A DNA stretch of 64,000 bases from Streptomyces sp. SCL15-4 (GCF_033366695.1 NZ_JAOBTQ010000001.1:6944001-7008000), one strand, 5' to 3'; positions 41,170-50,060 are shown, counted from the stretch's first letter. Numbers and translations: made by a program. The notes: generated from the sequence alone by a model not told the origin.

Positions 41170-41389
41170 CGGACGCCTCCTGGGTCCCGCCCGCGCGGTG
41201 AAGCCCGTCGGCGGTGATCGCCCGCACCGGGCAGGCGGCCACCGCCCGCGCCACCCGCTCCCGCTGCTCCTCCTGCGGGCACGGGTCGTAGATCAGCGCC
41301 TCCTCGCCGTGCATGGCGAAGACATCGGGTGCGAGGAACGCGCACTGGGCGTACCCCTGGCACTTGTTGAGATCGACGACGAGCCTCAT
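41159..41389 (-). CDS. Ferredoxin ([3Fe-4S]-type, P450-linked)
   Basis: 76 residues from ATG 41389, with GGAG about 5 bases upstream. Cluster ligands CQGYAQC (C10, C16) and AACPVRA near residue 55 give the three-Cys pattern of [3Fe-4S] or labile-site ferredoxins of actinobacterial P450s. An extra Cys is in YDPCPQE. It donates electrons to the P450 after reduction by the adjacent reductase. First gene of the operon. Confidence 0.92.
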   Translation of the reverse strand: MRLVVDLNKCQGYAQCAFLAPDVFAMHGEEALIYDPCPQEEQRERVARAVAACPVRAITADGLHRAGGTQEASDVR

Positions 41390-41542
41390 CGGCGCTCCGC
41401 CCTTTCGAGTGGCGAGGTCCGGCGCGCGCAGCACGGCTCGCGCGGGCGGGCTCCGGACGGCGGTCTCCCCCCGCTCGCCAGCATCGAGCGGGGACCGGGC
41501 GCCCGCGCGCCGGGCACGCCGATCGAGTGAGCGCCCGGCGCC

Positions 41543-42235
41543 CTACCCGGCGTCCCGCCCCGGCCCCGCACCCTGTCCGTCCCCCGGCCCCCGGCCGCCC
41601 GCCCCGAGGATGTGCAGGCCGATCAGCAGCGACCAGGCCGGGAAGACGAGTTCCGCCCAGGGCACGTTCGACGAGACGAAGAGCAGGACCAGCACGGTGA
41701 CGAAGCCCGCGATCGTCAGCGGGCGCGGCAGCACGCCCAGCCGGTGGCCCATGACAGACAGGGACGACACGAACACGGCCGCCATCCGCATGGCGTACCC
41801 CGTCATCAGCGTGTAGGCGAGGTGGCGGCCGAAGTCCCAGGCCGCCGACAGCGGCGGCACACCCGGCGGATGGGCCACCGCCAGCACGGCACCCGCCGCC
41901 GCGGCGGCCCCGAACAGCGTGGCGGTGAAGACCAGCCCGCTGCCCAGGAAGACGGTGGCGAGGAACTTGTCCTCGACCGCGCCGACGTGCGCGCGGACCG
42001 CGCCGAGGAACCACAGGAAGAAGATCCCGGCGAACGGCACCAGCGCGAGGGCCGCCCGCAGCGCGCCGCGCCGCCCGGAGTCCGTGAACCCCCGGACGGT
42101 GACCGCCTCGGTTCCCTCCGGGATGGCCAGCCTGACCAGGACCATCGCCGCCGCCAGCAGCGCGAAGACGACCCCGGCCAGACCCGCGGCACGCGGTGTC
42201 CGCAGCGCCCTGTGCCCCGGCGCGTTCTCCCGCAT
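41543..42235 (-). CDS. Multi-span membrane protein, unknown function
   Basis: 230 residues from ATG 42235. Five or six hydrophobic segments (AGVVFALLAAAMVLVRLAI, ALVPFAGIFFLWFLGAV, ATLFGAAAAAGAVLAVAH, then two more) with a Pro/Gly-rich C-terminal tail. No transport motif is visible. It lies upstream of the ferredoxin gene on the same strand, 153 bases apart, so it may or may not belong to the P450 operon. Confidence 0.7.
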   Translation of the reverse strand: MRENAPGHRALRTPRAAGLAGVVFALLAAAMVLVRLAIPEGTEAVTVRGFTDSGRRGALRAALALVPFAGIFFLWFLGAVRAHVGAVEDKFLATVFLGSGLVFTATLFGAAAAAGAVLAVAHPPGVPPLSAAWDFGRHLAYTLMTGYAMRMAAVFVSSLSVMGHRLGVLPRPLTIAGFVTVLVLLFVSSNVPWAELVFPAWSLLIGLHILGAGGRGPGDGQGAGPGRDAG

Positions 42236-42359
42236 GGCCCGGCCCGCCTTTCCGTGTCGGCCCCCGGCACCAGCGGGCCACCTCCGCGCCGGCCGCGCCA
42301 CCGGGAGACGGCCGTCCGGCGGAGCGGAAAACCGCTCGCGCCTCCCCGGCCGTCCTCCC

Positions 42360-42365
42360 TAAGGT
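42360..42365 (+). promoter_or_regulatory. -10 box (TAAGGT) of a probable leaderless promoter
   Basis: TAAGGT begins 14 bases before ATG 42374, with no Shine-Dalgarno between. Confidence 0.4.
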
Positions 42366-42373
42366 GGGCGTCC

Positions 42374-43201
42374 ATGCCGACACCTGCCGAACTGCGCCGC
42401 GACCCCCTGCCCCTGCGCGGCCGGACCGCTCTCGTCACCGGTGCCTCCCGGCGGGCCGGGATCGGGCACGCCGTGGCCCGGCGGCTGGCCGCCTACGGCG
42501 CGAGCGTGTACCTGCACCACCACGTACCGCACGACGCCGCCATGCCCTGGGGCGCCGACAGCCCCGACGCCGTCGCCGACTCCGTACGCGAGGCGCTCGG
42601 CGACGTCCGGGCGCGGGTCGTCTCCGGCCCCGGCGACCTGGCCGACCCGGCGGAACCGGCCCGGCTGGTCCGCACCGTGACCGAGGAGTTCGGCCGCTTG
42701 GACATCCTCGTGGCCAACCACGCCCTCAGCGGCTCCGACGGCACCCTGGACGACATCGACGCGGCCATGCTGGACGCCCACTGGGCCGTCGACACCCGCT
42801 CGGTGCTGCTGCTCGTCCAGGCGTACGCCCGCTCGCGCGCCGCCCTGCCCGAGGACGCCCCCGGCGGACGCGTGGTGCTGATGACCTCCGGCCAGGACCA
42901 GGGCGGAGGGATGCCGGGCGAGATCGCCTACGCCTTGCAGAAGGGCGCCCTCGCCTCCGTCACCCGCTCGCTGTCCACCGCGCTCGCCGACCGGCGGATC
43001 ACGGTGAACGCCGTCAATCCCGGCCCGGTCGACACCGGTTACGCCACCGACGAGGCCCGCGCGGCCGTGGCCGCGCTATTCCCCGCCGGACGCTGGGGCG
43101 TGCCCGACGACCCCGCCCGCCTCATCGCCTGGCTGGCCACCGATGAGGCGCACTGGATCACCGGACAGGTGATCAACTCCGAAGGCGGCTTCCGGCGCTG
43201 A
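42374..43201 (+). CDS. SDR family oxidoreductase
   Basis: 275 residues. The cofactor motif is TGASRRAGIG, which is two residues longer than the classical TGxxxGIG. VANHALSG takes the place of NNAG, and YALQK (Y-x3-K) provides the catalytic Tyr and Lys. The C-terminal WITGQVINSEGG matches the SDR end. The expanded loop and substituted NNAG suggest altered cofactor binding. The gene stands alone, divergent from the membrane-protein gene. Confidence 0.88.
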   Translation: MPTPAELRRDPLPLRGRTALVTGASRRAGIGHAVARRLAAYGASVYLHHHVPHDAAMPWGADSPDAVADSVREALGDVRARVVSGPGDLADPAEPARLVRTVTEEFGRLDILVANHALSGSDGTLDDIDAAMLDAHWAVDTRSVLLLVQAYARSRAALPEDAPGGRVVLMTSGQDQGGGMPGEIAYALQKGALASVTRSLSTALADRRITVNAVNPGPVDTGYATDEARAAVAALFPAGRWGVPDDPARLIAWLATDEAHWITGQVINSEGGFRR

Positions 43202-43211
43202 CGCCGGATGA

Positions 43212-43237
43212 GCGGGGCCGGCAGCCGCCGGCCCCGC
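43212..43237. terminator. Hairpin between convergent genes
   Basis: Perfect 11-bp stem GCGGGGCCGGC/GCCGGCCCCGC (43212-43222 with 43227-43237) with a 4-base loop between the SDR gene and the DUF885 gene. Confidence 0.8.
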
Positions 43238-43240
43238 GGG

Positions 43241-44929
43241 TCAGAGCCGCGACAACTCGTCCAGCAGGTCGTCCAGGCCCAGCGAACCCTGCGACAGCGC
43301 CGCCATGTGCCAGGCCTTCAGGTCGAACGCGGCGCCGTGCCGCGCGCTCGCCCGCTCCCGGCCCAGCAGCCAGACCCGCTCGCCCAGCTTGTAGCCGATG
43401 GCCTGCCCCGGCATGGTCAGATAGCGGGTCAGCTCGCTCTCCACGAAGTCCGCCGGGCGGCTGCTGTGCGCCCCGAAGAACTCCTCCGCCAGCTCCGGGG
43501 TCCAGCGCTCGCCCGGACGGAACGGGGAGTCGGCCGGGATCTCCAGTTCAAGGTGCATACCGATGTCGATGATCACCCGCACCGCGCGCATCATCTGCGC
43601 GTCCAGATAGCCGAGCCGCTCCTCCGGGTCGCGGAGAAAACCCAGTTCGTCCATCAACCGTTCCGCGTACAGCGCCCAGCCCTCGACGTTGGCGCTGACC
43701 ATGCCGACCGTCGCCTGGTAGCGGGAGAGGCCGTCCGCCACGTGCACCCACTGCGCGAGCTGGAGATGGTGGCCGGGCACACCCTCGTGGTACCACGTCG
43801 AGACCAGGTCGTAGACCGGGAAGCGGGTCAGGCCCATCGTGGGCAGCCAGGTCCGGCCGGGCCGGGAGAAGTCCTCCGACGGGCCCGTGTAGTAGGGGGC
43901 CGCCGCACCGCCGGGCGGCGCGACGCACGACTCCACCCGCCGCACCCGCTCGGCCAGTTCGAAGTGGGTGCCGTCCAGTTCCTCGATCGCCCGGTCCATC
44001 AGCCCCTGGAGCCAGTCGCGGACCTCGTCCACGCCCTCGACGTGCCGGCCGTGCGCGTCCAGGTGCGCGAGCGCCGCCCACGGCGTCTTCGCGCCGGGCA
44101 GGATCTTCTCCGCCTCCTCGCGCATCTCGCCGAGGAGGCGGTGGAACTCCGCCCAGCCGTAGGCGTACGCCTCGTCCAGGTCCAGGTCGGTGCCGTTGTA
44201 GTAGCGGGCCCAGCGTGCGTACCGCTCCCGGCCGGCCACGTTCGGGGCGCCCTCGACCGCCGGCGCGTACACCTGACGCAGCCAGTCCCGCAGCTCCACC
44301 ACGGCGCCGGTCGCCGCCCGCGCCGCCTCGTCCAGCTCCGCGCGCAGCGCCTCGGGTCCCGCGGCGGCGAAGTCCTCGAACCAGCCGCGGCCCTCGCCGG
44401 TGCCCGCCCACTCGGTCAGCTGGCCGATGAACGTGGCGGTCGGCCGCGGCGCCGCGAACAGCTTCCGGTCCAGGCCGAGCCGGAGCGAGGCGCGGTAGCC
44501 CGCGAGCGCATCCGGCACCGCGCGCAGCCGCTCGGCGATCGCCGCCCAGTCCTCCTCCGTGTCGGCCGGCGTGACCGTGAAGATCTCCCGCACCTCGTGG
44601 CCGGGTGTGTGCATGTTGCCGACCTCGCGCAGGTGCTCGCCCGCCTCGTACACGGCGAGCCGGGCGGTCAGCCGCTCCCGCAGCAGCCGCCCGCAGCGCC
44701 GTTCGGCATCGCTGTCCGCGCCGGGCTGCCGCTCCGCCTCGTCGAGCCTCGCGAGGGTGGCCCGGGTCAGCCGCGCCTGCGCGTCCCATCCCGCGGGCGA
44801 GTAGTCGGGCAGCCGGCTCGAACTCTCCGGCACCCCGAGGTAGGTGCCGGTGACCGGGTCGAGGGCGATGAGGTCGTCCACATAGGCGTCGGCGACCTGA
44901 CGGGGCAGCGGGATCTGGGTATCGGACAT
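43241..44929 (-). CDS. DUF885 family protein (metallopeptidase-like)
   Basis: 562 residues from ATG 44929; ATG 44938 is possible but has no spaced ribosome-binding site. The C-terminal half carries YHEGVPGHHLQL, a HExxxxH-type zinc motif shared by DUF885 proteins, and a downstream glutamate in NVEGWALYAERLM. These suggest a peptidase-like activity. It has no signal peptide, so it is cytosolic. It is divergent from nothing; it lies downstream of the Lrp gene on the same strand, 53 bases apart. Confidence 0.85.
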   Translation of the reverse strand: MSDTQIPLPRQVADAYVDDLIALDPVTGTYLGVPESSSRLPDYSPAGWDAQARLTRATLARLDEAERQPGADSDAERRCGRLLRERLTARLAVYEAGEHLREVGNMHTPGHEVREIFTVTPADTEEDWAAIAERLRAVPDALAGYRASLRLGLDRKLFAAPRPTATFIGQLTEWAGTGEGRGWFEDFAAAGPEALRAELDEAARAATGAVVELRDWLRQVYAPAVEGAPNVAGRERYARWARYYNGTDLDLDEAYAYGWAEFHRLLGEMREEAEKILPGAKTPWAALAHLDAHGRHVEGVDEVRDWLQGLMDRAIEELDGTHFELAERVRRVESCVAPPGGAAAPYYTGPSEDFSRPGRTWLPTMGLTRFPVYDLVSTWYHEGVPGHHLQLAQWVHVADGLSRYQATVGMVSANVEGWALYAERLMDELGFLRDPEERLGYLDAQMMRAVRVIIDIGMHLELEIPADSPFRPGERWTPELAEEFFGAHSSRPADFVESELTRYLTMPGQAIGYKLGERVWLLGRERASARHGAAFDLKAWHMAALSQGSLGLDDLLDELSRL

Positions 44930-44982
44930 GCGGCCCATCCTCGTACGCCGGAGATCACCGCGTCACCCGCGTACGGCGCGTT

Positions 44983-45468
44983 TCAGCTCCGGGCGTGGCC
45001 GGGCGGCAGCAGCGGCCCGCACTCCCACTGCTGGAACACGAGCCGGGTCTCCACCCGGGCGACCTCGCGCCGTGCCGTGAACTCGTCCAGTACCAGCCGC
45101 TGGAGGTCGGCCACGTCCGCGACGGCCACGTGCACCAGATAGTCGTCCGGGCCGGTCAGATGGAACACCGTCCGCGCCTCCGGAAGCGCCCGGATCCGCT
45201 CCACGAACGGCCCGACCAGCTCCCGCCGGTGCGGCCGTACCTGCACCGACAGCAGCGCCTGGAGGCCGCGCCCCAGCTTGGCCGGGTCCAGCCGCAGCCG
45301 GTGGCCGAGGATCACGCCCGAGCGGCGCAGCCGGGCCACCCGGTCCAGACAGGTCGACGGGGCCACGCCCACCTGCGCGGCGAGGTCCCGGTAGGTGGTC
45401 CGGGCGTCGTTCTGCAACAGCCGCAGCAGATGCAGATCCACCGGATCCAGTACGACGGACTCGGCCAT
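44983..45468 (-). CDS. Lrp/AsnC family regulator
   Basis: 161 residues from ATG 45468. HTH: DLHLLRLLQNDARTTYRDLA, APSTCLDRVARLRRSGVI. The RAM domain (TVFHLTGPDDYLVHVAVADV) is complete. The -10 box TACGTT (45480-45475 on the minus strand) starts 12 bases before the ATG, so it is probably leaderless. A palindrome spans that box. It is divergent from a trans-sulfuration enzyme gene, a common Lrp arrangement, and likely controls it in response to an amino acid. Confidence 0.93.
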   Translation of the reverse strand: MAESVVLDPVDLHLLRLLQNDARTTYRDLAAQVGVAPSTCLDRVARLRRSGVILGHRLRLDPAKLGRGLQALLSVQVRPHRRELVGPFVERIRALPEARTVFHLTGPDDYLVHVAVADVADLQRLVLDEFTARREVARVETRLVFQQWECGPLLPPGHARS

Positions 45469-45489
45469 GTGCCGAACGTAGCACGGCAC
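45469..45489. promoter_or_regulatory. Palindrome GTGCCG-N9-CGGCAC enclosing the Lrp -10 box
   Basis: A 6-bp inverted repeat directly upstream of the Lrp ATG. The -10 box (AACGTA on the plus strand, 45475-45480) lies inside it. This position fits autorepression by Lrp and shared control of the divergent enzyme gene. Confidence 0.55.
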
Positions 45490-45528
45490 TTGGCGCCGGA
45501 GAACCGGGCGGTGTTCACCCTTTCGCCC

Positions 45529-46734
45529 ATGGACACAGCGAGCACCGGTGCCTACGACGGAGTACGCACCGCACCGAGAGCCCTGGCCACCGAGGCCGTG
45601 CACGCCGGCCGCGACGACCTGGCCCGTCAGGGCCTGCACGCCCCGCCGATCGACCTGTCCACCACCTACCCGTCCCACGACAGCCGGGCCGAGGCCGCCC
45701 GCATCGACGCCTTCGCCACCGCCGGCGCGGACCTGGCCGGCCCGCCGGTCTACGCCCGCCTCGGCAACCCGACCGTCGCCCGCTTCGAGACCGCCCTCGC
45801 CCGGCTGGAGGGCACCGAGACCGCCGTCGCCTTCGCCAGCGGCATGGCCGCGCTCAGTGCGGTGCTCCTGGCCCGCGCTTCGGCGGGCCTGCGGCACGCC
45901 GTCGCGGTGCGGCCCCTGTACGGGTGCAGCGACCACCTGCTGACCGCCGGGCTGCTCGGCACGGAGGTCACCTGGACCGACCCGGACGGCATCGCCGGTG
46001 CGCTGCGGCCGGACACCGGGCTGGTGATGGTCGAATCGCCGGCCAATCCGACCCTCGCCGAGGTCGACCTGCGGGCCGTCGCCCGCGCCTGCGGCCCGGT
46101 GCCGCTGCTCGCCGACAACACCTTCGCCACGCCGGTGCTCCAGCGGCCGGCCGGACAGGGCGCACGGCTGGTGCTGCACAGCGCCACCAAGTACCTCGGC
46201 GGCCACGGCGACGTGCTGGCCGGGGTGGTCGCCTGCGACGAGGAGTTCGCGGGACGGCTGCGGCAGATCCGGTTCGCCACGGGCGGCGTCCTGCATCCGC
46301 TGGCCGGCTATCTGCTGCTGCGCGGACTGTCCACCCTCCCGGTGCGGGTACGGGCCGCCTCCGCGACCGCCGCCGAGCTGGCCCGGCGGCTCGCCGCGGA
46401 CCCGAGGGTGGCCCGGGTGCGCTATCCGCGCCTCGGCGGCGCGATGGTCGCCTTCGAGGTCCACGGCGATCCGCACGAGGTGATCTCCCGGGTGCGGCTC
46501 GTCACTCCCGCGGTGAGCCTCGGCAGCGTCGACACGCTCATCCAGCACCCCGCGTCCATCAGCCACCGCATCGTGGACGCCGGTGACCGGCACGACGCGG
46601 GCGTCACGGACCGCCTGCTCCGCCTGTCCGTGGGCCTGGAGGACGTGGACGACCTGTGGGCGGACCTGGACCAGGCCCTGGGCGCGGCGCGCGCACGGCA
46701 GGGCGCGAGGGCGTTGGAGGAGTCGGTGCGCTGA
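45529..46734 (+). CDS. Trans-sulfuration family PLP enzyme (Cys/Met metabolism)
   Basis: 401 residues from ATG 45529; a GTG at 45511 has a better-placed GGAG (8 bases) and would add six residues. The Cys/Met PLP fold is clear: YARLGNPTVARFETALARLE, FASGMAAL, LADNTFATP, and the PLP lysine in SATKYLGGHGDVLAG. SVGLED near the end completes the signature. The family includes methionine gamma-lyase and cystathionine gamma-synthase/lyase; which one cannot be told by eye. A divergent Lrp regulator suggests amino-acid-controlled catabolism. Confidence 0.9.
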   Translation: MDTASTGAYDGVRTAPRALATEAVHAGRDDLARQGLHAPPIDLSTTYPSHDSRAEAARIDAFATAGADLAGPPVYARLGNPTVARFETALARLEGTETAVAFASGMAALSAVLLARASAGLRHAVAVRPLYGCSDHLLTAGLLGTEVTWTDPDGIAGALRPDTGLVMVESPANPTLAEVDLRAVARACGPVPLLADNTFATPVLQRPAGQGARLVLHSATKYLGGHGDVLAGVVACDEEFAGRLRQIRFATGGVLHPLAGYLLLRGLSTLPVRVRAASATAAELARRLAADPRVARVRYPRLGGAMVAFEVHGDPHEVISRVRLVTPAVSLGSVDTLIQHPASISHRIVDAGDRHDAGVTDRLLRLSVGLEDVDDLWADLDQALGAARARQGARALEESVR

Positions 46735-46744
46735 GACAGGGCCG

Positions 46745-46780
46745 AGGGCCCGGCGCCGAAGGATCGGTTCGCCGGGCCCT
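46745..46780. terminator. Hairpin between convergent genes
   Basis: Perfect 11-bp stem AGGGCCCGGCG/CGCCGGGCCCT (46745-46755 with 46770-46780) and a 14-base loop. Confidence 0.75.
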
Positions 46781-46791
46781 GACGGTGGCTG

Positions 46792-48222
46792 TCAGTCGCG
46801 GTGGGCCGGACTGGTGGGGTGGGGAGCGGCGGAGGGCTGCGGAGGCGCCTCCAGGCGGGCCGTGATGACCAGGGTGCCCTCTTCGATCTGGTAGTCCAGC
46901 GGGAGGCCGAGGGCGCGCATCGCGGCGATCATGCCGGTGTTGGACGCCTTGGTCACGGCGTACACGCTCGCGCAGCCGGCCTCCGCGGCCATCGACACCA
47001 GCCGGCCGAGGAGTTCGCCGCCGACGCCCCGCCGCTGCCACTCGTCCTCGACCAGCAGCGCGACCTCCGTCTCGTCGCCGTCCCAGAGCAGATGCCCGAG
47101 GCCGACGATCCGGCCGGCCGCGGTCTGCGCGGCCAGGGTGCGGCCGAAGCGGGGGCTGAGCAGGTGGTTCAGATAGCGGTCGGCGTCACCGACCGGGCCG
47201 TGGTAGCGCAGCCCGAGCGTCCGCGCCGAGCACCGGTCGTGCATCGCCCTGGCCGCGGGCAGGTCCCCGGTGTCCACCCGGCGCACCGTGATGTCGTCGC
47301 CCTCGGGCAGCGTCAGCACGTCCTGCCCGCGAGGAATCCGCGGCCCGAGCCGTCCGTCCAGCTCCACCAGCGCCCGGGCGCGCGCGAACTCCGTCGGCGT
47401 GAACGGCAGATACGGCCGTTCCACGGTGAGCACCCCGCCCTCGGGCGCCGGCAGCCGCATCACGGTGTCCTCCAGCACCCCCTCGGCCGGCACCGGCAGC
47501 GGGCCCCGGCCGGCGCCGGCCGGCGTGCCGGGCAGCGACCGGATCGTGCACCGGCCCAGCAGCTGGCGCAGCGCCAGCGGAAGTTCGGAGGCGTCCAGGG
47601 CCGTACGGGCGGCCAGGCCCAGCACCCGGGTCGGCGCGTCGACCAGATCGTGGGCGTCGGCCCGCTCGATCCACGTGGACGTGCCCCCGGCCAGCGCGAC
47701 CGCCCGGGTGATCCCGGCCGCCGTGAGCGCGCCCGGCGCCCGCAGCAGGAACTCGTCCACCGTGCCGTCGGCCAGCGGGTGGGTCTGGAGGCTGAGGATG
47801 TCGACCCGGTGCTCGGCGAGCGCCGTGCACAGGGCGGCCAGGGACCCCGGCTCGTCCTTCACCGTCGTCCGCATCCGCCACAGCGCGCCGGGGCCGGGCA
47901 GTCCGGCCGCCGGGGCGCCGGGCCGCTCGGACGGCCCGGCCGGCCGCGTCGCGGCGGTCGGCCGGGCACCGGTATCGCCGGCGGGCGGCGCGTGTCCGTG
48001 GCGGCGTGACCACCACACGTGGAAGCCCGCCGTCGCGGCCAGCACGATCGCCGAGATCACGAGCAGGGCCGGCCCGTCCGGGCCGTGCCCGATCAGGTTG
48101 GCCACCGCGTCCGCGACGGCCACCGCGGTGAAGAGCGCGGCGAGTTCGACGAGGTCCCGCCGCCAGTGGTGCACGGGCCGCCCGTGCCGGGCCCGGGTCA
48201 CATCAGGCATCTCTGGAGTCAT
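46792..48222 (-). CDS. Membrane-anchored ACT-GNAT acetyltransferase
   Basis: 476 residues in three parts: two N-terminal membrane segments (about 25-70), an ACT-like middle (RMRTTVKDEPGSLAALCTALAEHRVDI, about 115-175), and a GNAT domain at the C-terminus (acetyl-CoA loop VEDEWQRRGVGGELLGRLV, about 400-420). ACT-GNAT protein lysine acetyltransferases of actinobacteria are controlled by amino acids such as Asn or Cys. Here the added membrane part would place it at the cytoplasmic membrane. It converges with the Lrp-linked trans-sulfuration gene. Confidence 0.85.
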   Translation of the reverse strand: MTPEMPDVTRARHGRPVHHWRRDLVELAALFTAVAVADAVANLIGHGPDGPALLVISAIVLAATAGFHVWWSRRHGHAPPAGDTGARPTAATRPAGPSERPGAPAAGLPGPGALWRMRTTVKDEPGSLAALCTALAEHRVDILSLQTHPLADGTVDEFLLRAPGALTAAGITRAVALAGGTSTWIERADAHDLVDAPTRVLGLAARTALDASELPLALRQLLGRCTIRSLPGTPAGAGRGPLPVPAEGVLEDTVMRLPAPEGGVLTVERPYLPFTPTEFARARALVELDGRLGPRIPRGQDVLTLPEGDDITVRRVDTGDLPAARAMHDRCSARTLGLRYHGPVGDADRYLNHLLSPRFGRTLAAQTAAGRIVGLGHLLWDGDETEVALLVEDEWQRRGVGGELLGRLVSMAAEAGCASVYAVTKASNTGMIAAMRALGLPLDYQIEEGTLVITARLEAPPQPSAAPHPTSPAHRD

Positions 48223-48354
48223 GCGGCCACTGTGCAGGAGGGGTGTTGCGCGATCACGAACTGATTGTGTCCGATGGGTAAAGCATGCTCCGTCCCTTTT
48301 GTTGCATTTTCTACGGCCGACCGGGCGCCCTCCTCGCTCCGGCCGCCCGTCCGC

Positions 48355-49941
48355 CTACTGCCCGACCCGCCCCGGCTGGAGCGTCCGGCTGAACAGCACG
48401 CCGCCGTCCTGCTCGCGCAGCCGTACCGTCAGCTCGCCGCTGTCCCCGTCGATGTCCACCTCGCCGAAGAACTGGTAGCCGCCGGCGGGCGAGACGTTGG
48501 ACGCGGTCGGTGCCTTCACGAAGACCCGCTCGGGCCCGAACGTGCCGTCCAGCGGGCTCGCCGGGAACGCGCCCGCGTTCAGCGGCCCGGAGACGAACTC
48601 CCAGAACGGCTCGAAGTCGGTGAACGCGGCCCGGGACGGCTGGTAGTGCTGGGCGGAGGTGTGGTGCACGTCCGCCGTCAGCCACACCGTGCCGGTGATC
48701 CGCCGGTGCTTGACGAACCGCAGCAGCTCGGCGATCTGCAGCTCACGCCCGAGCGGCGCACCCGGGTCGCCCTGGGCCACCGCCTCGAAGTTCGGCCGGC
48801 CCTCCGTCGCGTCCGGTACGACGAGCCCGATCGGCATGTCGGCGGCGATCACCTTCCACACCGCGCGCGAGCGGGCCAGCTCCCGCTTGAGCCACTCCAG
48901 CTGCTCCCGGCCGAGGATGCCCTCGGGGTCGGTGGTCTGGTCGTCGGGGGAGTTGGCGTTGCGGTAGGTGCGCATGTCCAGCACGAATAGATCCAGCAGC
49001 GGGCCCCGGCGCAGCACCCGGTACACCCGGCCGTCCCTGGCGCCCGGCCGCAGCGTGGGGACCGGGAAGTACTCGCTGAACGCCCGCCGGGCGCGCGCCG
49101 CGAGGACGTCGACGCTCTTCTCGGTGTACCGGGCGTCGGTCGTGGCGATCACCTCGCCCGGGTACCAGTTGTTGCGCACCTCGTGGTCGTCCCACTGGAC
49201 GACCGAGGGCACCTGGGCGTTGAAGCGGCGCAGGTTGGCGTCGAGCAGGTTGTAGCGGAAGTTGCCCCGGTACTCGGCCAGGGTCTCGGCGACCTTCGCC
49301 TTCTCCTCGGTGGTGACGTTCCGCCAGGTGCCGCCGTCGGGCAGCGCCTGGGTCGCGGAGATCGGGCCGTCGGCGTATATGGAGTCGCCGCTGCACAGGA
49401 AGAAGTCCGGGTCCAGTCCGGCCATGGCGTCGTAGATGCGGTAGCCGCCGAGGTCGGGGTTGATGCCCCAGCCCTGCCCGGCGAGGTCGCCCGACCACAG
49501 GAACCGCACGCCGTCCCGGCGGCGCCGGGAGACCGTGCGGAAGGTGCCGGTGACGGGCTCGCCGGTGCGGCGCGGGTCGTCCGGGTCGGCGAGCAGCACC
49601 CGGTAGTGGATCTGCTCGCCGGAGGGCAGGCCGTGCAGCCGGGTGGTGCCGGTGAAGTCCGTGCCGGCGCCCAGCAGCGGACCGTGCCACCGGCGCGGGT
49701 TGCGGAACGACTCGGTGGCCGAGGTCTCCACGATCATCCGGGCGGGCCGGTCCGCGCGCACCCACACCAGACCCGAGTCGGCGCTCACGTCGCCGGTCTG
49801 CACGCCCCAGCCCGCCCCGGGCCGGCCGGAGCGGGCGAACGCCGGGGCCGCGCCGGGGCCGACGGGCAGGGTCAGGGCCGCCGACGCGGCGAGCGAGCCG
49901 CGCAGAACGCTGCGGCGGCCCGGGAACGGGCGGTGGGACAT
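48355..49941 (-). CDS. phoD: Alkaline phosphatase D (PhoD type)
   Basis: 528 residues, with a Tat-type signal (RRSVLRGSLAAS and a following hydrophobic part) so it is exported folded. The metal-site motifs are present: SGDLAGQG, LCSGDSIYADG, QWDDHEVRNNW and DVHHTSAQHY. Ca/Fe-dependent phosphodiesterase/phosphatase acting outside the cell in phosphate starvation. A PHO box lies 66 bases upstream, giving PhoP control. Confidence 0.95.
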   Translation of the reverse strand: MSHRPFPGRRSVLRGSLAASAALTLPVGPGAAPAFARSGRPGAGWGVQTGDVSADSGLVWVRADRPARMIVETSATESFRNPRRWHGPLLGAGTDFTGTTRLHGLPSGEQIHYRVLLADPDDPRRTGEPVTGTFRTVSRRRRDGVRFLWSGDLAGQGWGINPDLGGYRIYDAMAGLDPDFFLCSGDSIYADGPISATQALPDGGTWRNVTTEEKAKVAETLAEYRGNFRYNLLDANLRRFNAQVPSVVQWDDHEVRNNWYPGEVIATTDARYTEKSVDVLAARARRAFSEYFPVPTLRPGARDGRVYRVLRRGPLLDLFVLDMRTYRNANSPDDQTTDPEGILGREQLEWLKRELARSRAVWKVIAADMPIGLVVPDATEGRPNFEAVAQGDPGAPLGRELQIAELLRFVKHRRITGTVWLTADVHHTSAQHYQPSRAAFTDFEPFWEFVSGPLNAGAFPASPLDGTFGPERVFVKAPTASNVSPAGGYQFFGEVDIDGDSGELTVRLREQDGGVLFSRTLQPGRVGQ

Positions 49942-50006
49942 GGCTGCGCCTCCAGGGACGGGATCCGGCCGGTGTGCACAGCCACACCTACGGGGGCGGC
50001 GCGGCC

Positions 50007-50028
50007 GGCACGCGAACCGGAGGTGAAC
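50007..50028 (-). promoter_or_regulatory. PHO box (PhoP direct repeat) of phoD
   Basis: On the minus strand two 11-base units, GTTCACCTCCG (50028-50018) and GTTCGCGTGCC (50017-50007), match the Streptomyces PhoP direct-repeat pattern; the first unit is near-perfect and the second weaker. It lies 66 bases before the phoD ATG. Confidence 0.75.
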
Positions 50029-50060
50029 TCCGCCCGGCCGCCCGGGGCCCTCGGCACCGC

